Assembly: GCF_017874735.1 (NCBI RefSeq)
Contig: NZ_JAGGLV010000004.1
Location: 62,001-126,000, forward strand
Length of the DNA: 64,000 bases
Source: Paenibacillus silagei
GTDB lineage: Bacteria; Bacillota; Bacilli; Paenibacillales; Paenibacillaceae
Direction: 5' to 3'
The notes beneath the pieces are model-generated. The model did no database searches, was not told the DNA's origin, and saw only the letters and a list, made by a program, of their open reading frames with translations. Below are positions 61,684 to 64,000 of this stretch, in pieces (the first letter of the stretch is position 1; each line of letters starts with the position of its first letter). The translations under genes were made by a program, and so were the position numbers.

Positions 61684-63984
61684 TTAACGGGTCACTGCGC
61701 CATGCTGCTCTCTCACCAGGACAGCGGCCTTCACCATGTTGCGCAGTGCGCCTGTGGTCTCTTCCCAGCCCCGTGTCTTCAGTCCGCAGTCGGGGTTAAT
61801 CCAGAACTGCTGGACATCCAGCACGCGCAGCGCACGTTCGATGGCTGAAGTCATCTCCTCTACCACCGGCACGCGCGGACTGTGAATATCATACACACCC
61901 AGTCCAATCCCCTTGTCGTATTCCTGCTCCTCGAAGCTGACGATTAGCTCACCATGGCTGCGCGAGGTCTCAATGGAGATGACATCCGCATCCATCGCCG
62001 AGATCGAACCGATCATGTCGTTAAATTCACTGTAGCACATATGCGTATGCACCTGCGTGGTGTCCTTGACATGGTTCGTGGCGGTCCGGAAGGATTTCAC
62101 CGCCCAGTTGAGGTAACACTCATGATCTCTCGCCTTCAGCGGCAGGCCTTCGCGGATCGCCGGCTCATCGACCTGGATCATCTCGATACCAGCCTCCTCG
62201 AGTGCGGATACTTCATGACGCAGGGCGAGGGCGATCTGTCCGGCCACCGCCTCGCGGCTGAGGTCATCGCGGACAAAGGACCAGTTCAGGATCGTGACCG
62301 GTCCGGTCAGCATTCCCTTAACAGGCAGCTTCGTTAGTGACTGGGCATACACGCTCTCCTTGACGGTCATCGGCTCGATAAAAGCAACATCGGCATAGAT
62401 TACCGGCGGCTTCACGCAGCGTGATCCGTAGGACTGAACCCAGCCGCCTGCGGTGAACAGATAGCCGGCCAGCTTCTCCCCGAAGAATTCCACCATATCC
62501 GTACGCTCGAACTCTCCGTGTACCAGCACATCCAGACCTAGCTCCTCCTGAAGCGTAATCGCTTCAGCGATCTGCCGCTTGATGAACAAGTCATAACGCT
62601 CCTGGTTCCAGACTCCCTTGCGCCATTTCAGACGGGCCTGGCGGACTTCAGCCGTCTGCGGGAAGCTGCCGATGGTCGTGGTCGGCAGCAGCGGCAGACG
62701 CCACTTCTCCTGCTGAACCTTGACACGCTCGGCGAAAGGAAGACTGCGGCGGTCCGGCAGCTGGGCAAGGGCACGCACCTGCTCGGCTACATCCTCACGC
62801 CCGCGCTCCGGCAGAGCACGGAATACGGCCAGCACCTCACGGCTGCGCTCCAGCTCGGCGGCATAACGCTCTCTTCCCTCGTTCGCGGCTGCCGCAATGA
62901 GAACCAGCTCGGCCAGCTTCTCATTGGCAAACGCCAAGGCATTCTTGACCGCAGCCTTCAGCTTGACCTCGCCCTCAACCGTTACAGGCACATGCAGCAG
63001 ACTTGACGCTGGCTGGAGAATTAACCGCTCCTGAGGCACATAGGTCAGCAGCTTCGCTACCAGCTCCAGCTTGGCATCGGTATCGGCGCGCCAGATGTTG
63101 CGTCCGTCAAGGATACCGGCTCCGAGTGTCTTATCCTGCGGCCACCCGAGGCGAGCAACCGACTCCAGATTCTTGCCGCCGTCATGGACGAAGTCAAGAC
63201 CCAGACCCTGCACAGGCAGCGCCAGCAATGCTTCAAGCGGCTCTGCAGCTTCGAAGTACGTCTGCAGCATCAGGTTCAGTCCTGGTACGGCAGCAGCAAT
63301 CTCACTGTAAATGTTCTGGAGCAGTGCGGTATCCTCAGCCGTTAAGCCGGTAACAATCGCCGGTTCATCGATCTGTACCCAGGCCACTCCTTCAGCCTGC
63401 AGCTCCTGCAGCAGTTGTACATACAACGGGAGGAAGCGTGCGGCAACGGCGGCGATGTCTGCTGCCGGGAAGCCCTTGGACAGCTTCAGGAAGGTATACA
63501 GTCCGACTATAACGGGCTTGCCCTCAATGCCTGCCCGCTCCTTGGCGAAGCGGTAGGCAGCCAGCGGTTTATTCGCTGTCAATACCGGAGTCAGGCTGCC
63601 GATCTCAGGCACAATGTAATGGTAATTCGTATTGAACCATTTCGTCATCTCACAGGCCGGGGCCTCTGCATTGCCGCGCGCCATTGCAAAATACAGATCA
63701 AGCGGAATCTCTCCGCCCTTATATCCGTAACGCGCCGGTACGATCCCGAACATAGCGGCGGTATCCAGCACATGGTCATAGAAGGTGAAATCGCCCACCG
63801 GAATCAGATCAATTCCGGCCTGCTGCTGGGTCTGCAAATGCTGAAGCTGAATATCCTCCATCTGCGAGCGGAAGCTCTGCTCATCGATTTTCCCGGCCCA
63901 ATAAGCCTCCAATAATTTCTTCCATTCACGGTTCTTGCCGATTCTCGGATAACCGAGGCTGCTTGTCTTGATTCCTTTACTCAT
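61684..63984 (-). CDS. metE: cobalamin-independent methionine synthase
   Basis: A 766-residue enzyme transferring a methyl group from 5-methyltetrahydropteroyltriglutamate to homocysteine. It has two barrel domains. The N-terminal one begins SSLGYPRIGKNREWKKLLEAYW. The C-terminal one carries the zinc-binding segments (HGEFERTDMVEFFGE, CYSEFND, WINPDCGLKTRGW). AGAGGAG precedes the ATG at the right edge of the window, so any SAM riboswitch or other leader would lie beyond it. A bidirectional terminator follows. Confidence 0.97.
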   Translation of the reverse strand: MSKGIKTSSLGYPRIGKNREWKKLLEAYWAGKIDEQSFRSQMEDIQLQHLQTQQQAGIDLIPVGDFTFYDHVLDTAAMFGIVPARYGYKGGEIPLDLYFAMARGNAEAPACEMTKWFNTNYHYIVPEIGSLTPVLTANKPLAAYRFAKERAGIEGKPVIVGLYTFLKLSKGFPAADIAAVAARFLPLYVQLLQELQAEGVAWVQIDEPAIVTGLTAEDTALLQNIYSEIAAAVPGLNLMLQTYFEAAEPLEALLALPVQGLGLDFVHDGGKNLESVARLGWPQDKTLGAGILDGRNIWRADTDAKLELVAKLLTYVPQERLILQPASSLLHVPVTVEGEVKLKAAVKNALAFANEKLAELVLIAAAANEGRERYAAELERSREVLAVFRALPERGREDVAEQVRALAQLPDRRSLPFAERVKVQQEKWRLPLLPTTTIGSFPQTAEVRQARLKWRKGVWNQERYDLFIKRQIAEAITLQEELGLDVLVHGEFERTDMVEFFGEKLAGYLFTAGGWVQSYGSRCVKPPVIYADVAFIEPMTVKESVYAQSLTKLPVKGMLTGPVTILNWSFVRDDLSREAVAGQIALALRHEVSALEEAGIEMIQVDEPAIREGLPLKARDHECYLNWAVKSFRTATNHVKDTTQVHTHMCYSEFNDMIGSISAMDADVISIETSRSHGELIVSFEEQEYDKGIGLGVYDIHSPRVPVVEEMTSAIERALRVLDVQQFWINPDCGLKTRGWEETTGALRNMVKAAVLVREQHGAVTR

Positions 63985-64000
63985 AGGTGTCCACTCCTCT

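Overview
The window is a chromosomal segment of an endospore-forming, facultatively anaerobic Bacillales bacterium, most likely a Paenibacillus. The evidence is the strong AGGAGG-type ribosome binding sites, the moderate base composition, a spore photoproduct lyase, MntR, a T-box in front of metG, two YesM/YesN-type two-component systems next to sugar ABC transporters, a Btr-like AraC/binding-protein fusion, and secreted proteins with copper-amine-oxidase N-terminal domains. No rRNA, tRNA, prophage, IS element or CRISPR array was seen. The genus is an inference.

Layout. 0-5.9 kb: a small membrane protein, patatin-like lipase, secreted GHL10-type glycosidase, mntR, splB and ccdA. 5.9-12.7 kb: a Zn(II) ABC transporter (binding protein, ATPase, permease) with two Zur-like boxes, interrupted by a ~0.9 kb non-coding insert; metG with its T-box; yidD and a zur-like regulator. 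12.9-18.8 kb: a secreted PKD/copper-amine-oxidase-domain protein and an iron cluster (Btr-like activator, Fur box, siderophore-binding lipoprotein, nitroreductase). 18.9-24.7 kb: sugar ABC transporter plus YesMN. 24.9-30.9 kb: pflA, pflB, adhE. 31.7-38.3 kb: a second sugar ABC/YesMN cassette with cre-like sites. 38.5-45.5 kb: a hydrolase remnant, acetyltransferase, esterase, pgmB and two GH65 phosphorylase-type genes, one broken by an in-frame TGA. 45.9-53.4 kb: fnr, nudix and NAD(P)-binding genes, nirC-nirD-nirB, a lipoprotein and a RIC/ScdA iron-sulfur repair protein. 53.6-64 kb: small regulators, hypothetical genes, msrAB, repeats, a DUF4349 lipoprotein, a DUF1540 miniprotein and metE.

How the genes work together. 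A coherent anaerobic programme is visible: fnr carries an Fnr-type box upstream, and matching TGTGA-N6-TCACA-like boxes precede pflBA, adhE and nirBDC. In two places the boxes are paired exactly 21 bp apart. Pyruvate would be split to formate and acetyl-CoA (PflB), acetyl-CoA reduced to ethanol (AdhE), and nitrite transported (NirC) and reduced (NirBD), with RIC repairing nitrosative damage. GH65 phosphorolysis would feed beta-glucose-1-phosphate to PgmB.

The most unusual content is non-coding. Two unlinked intergenic arrays (7121-7563 and 31377-31546) carry 12 diverged copies of a short dyad (about TTGYA-N5-TRCAR). Their centres are spaced 51-52 bp, or 62 and 100 bp, although the linkers are unrelated. 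A third locus (59200-59607) is an eight-unit tandem repeat, also of 51-52 bp period, built on a TGTATG/CATACA hairpin. A ~105-bp two-hairpin element occurs twice (55373, 59643), with a partial copy at 31270.
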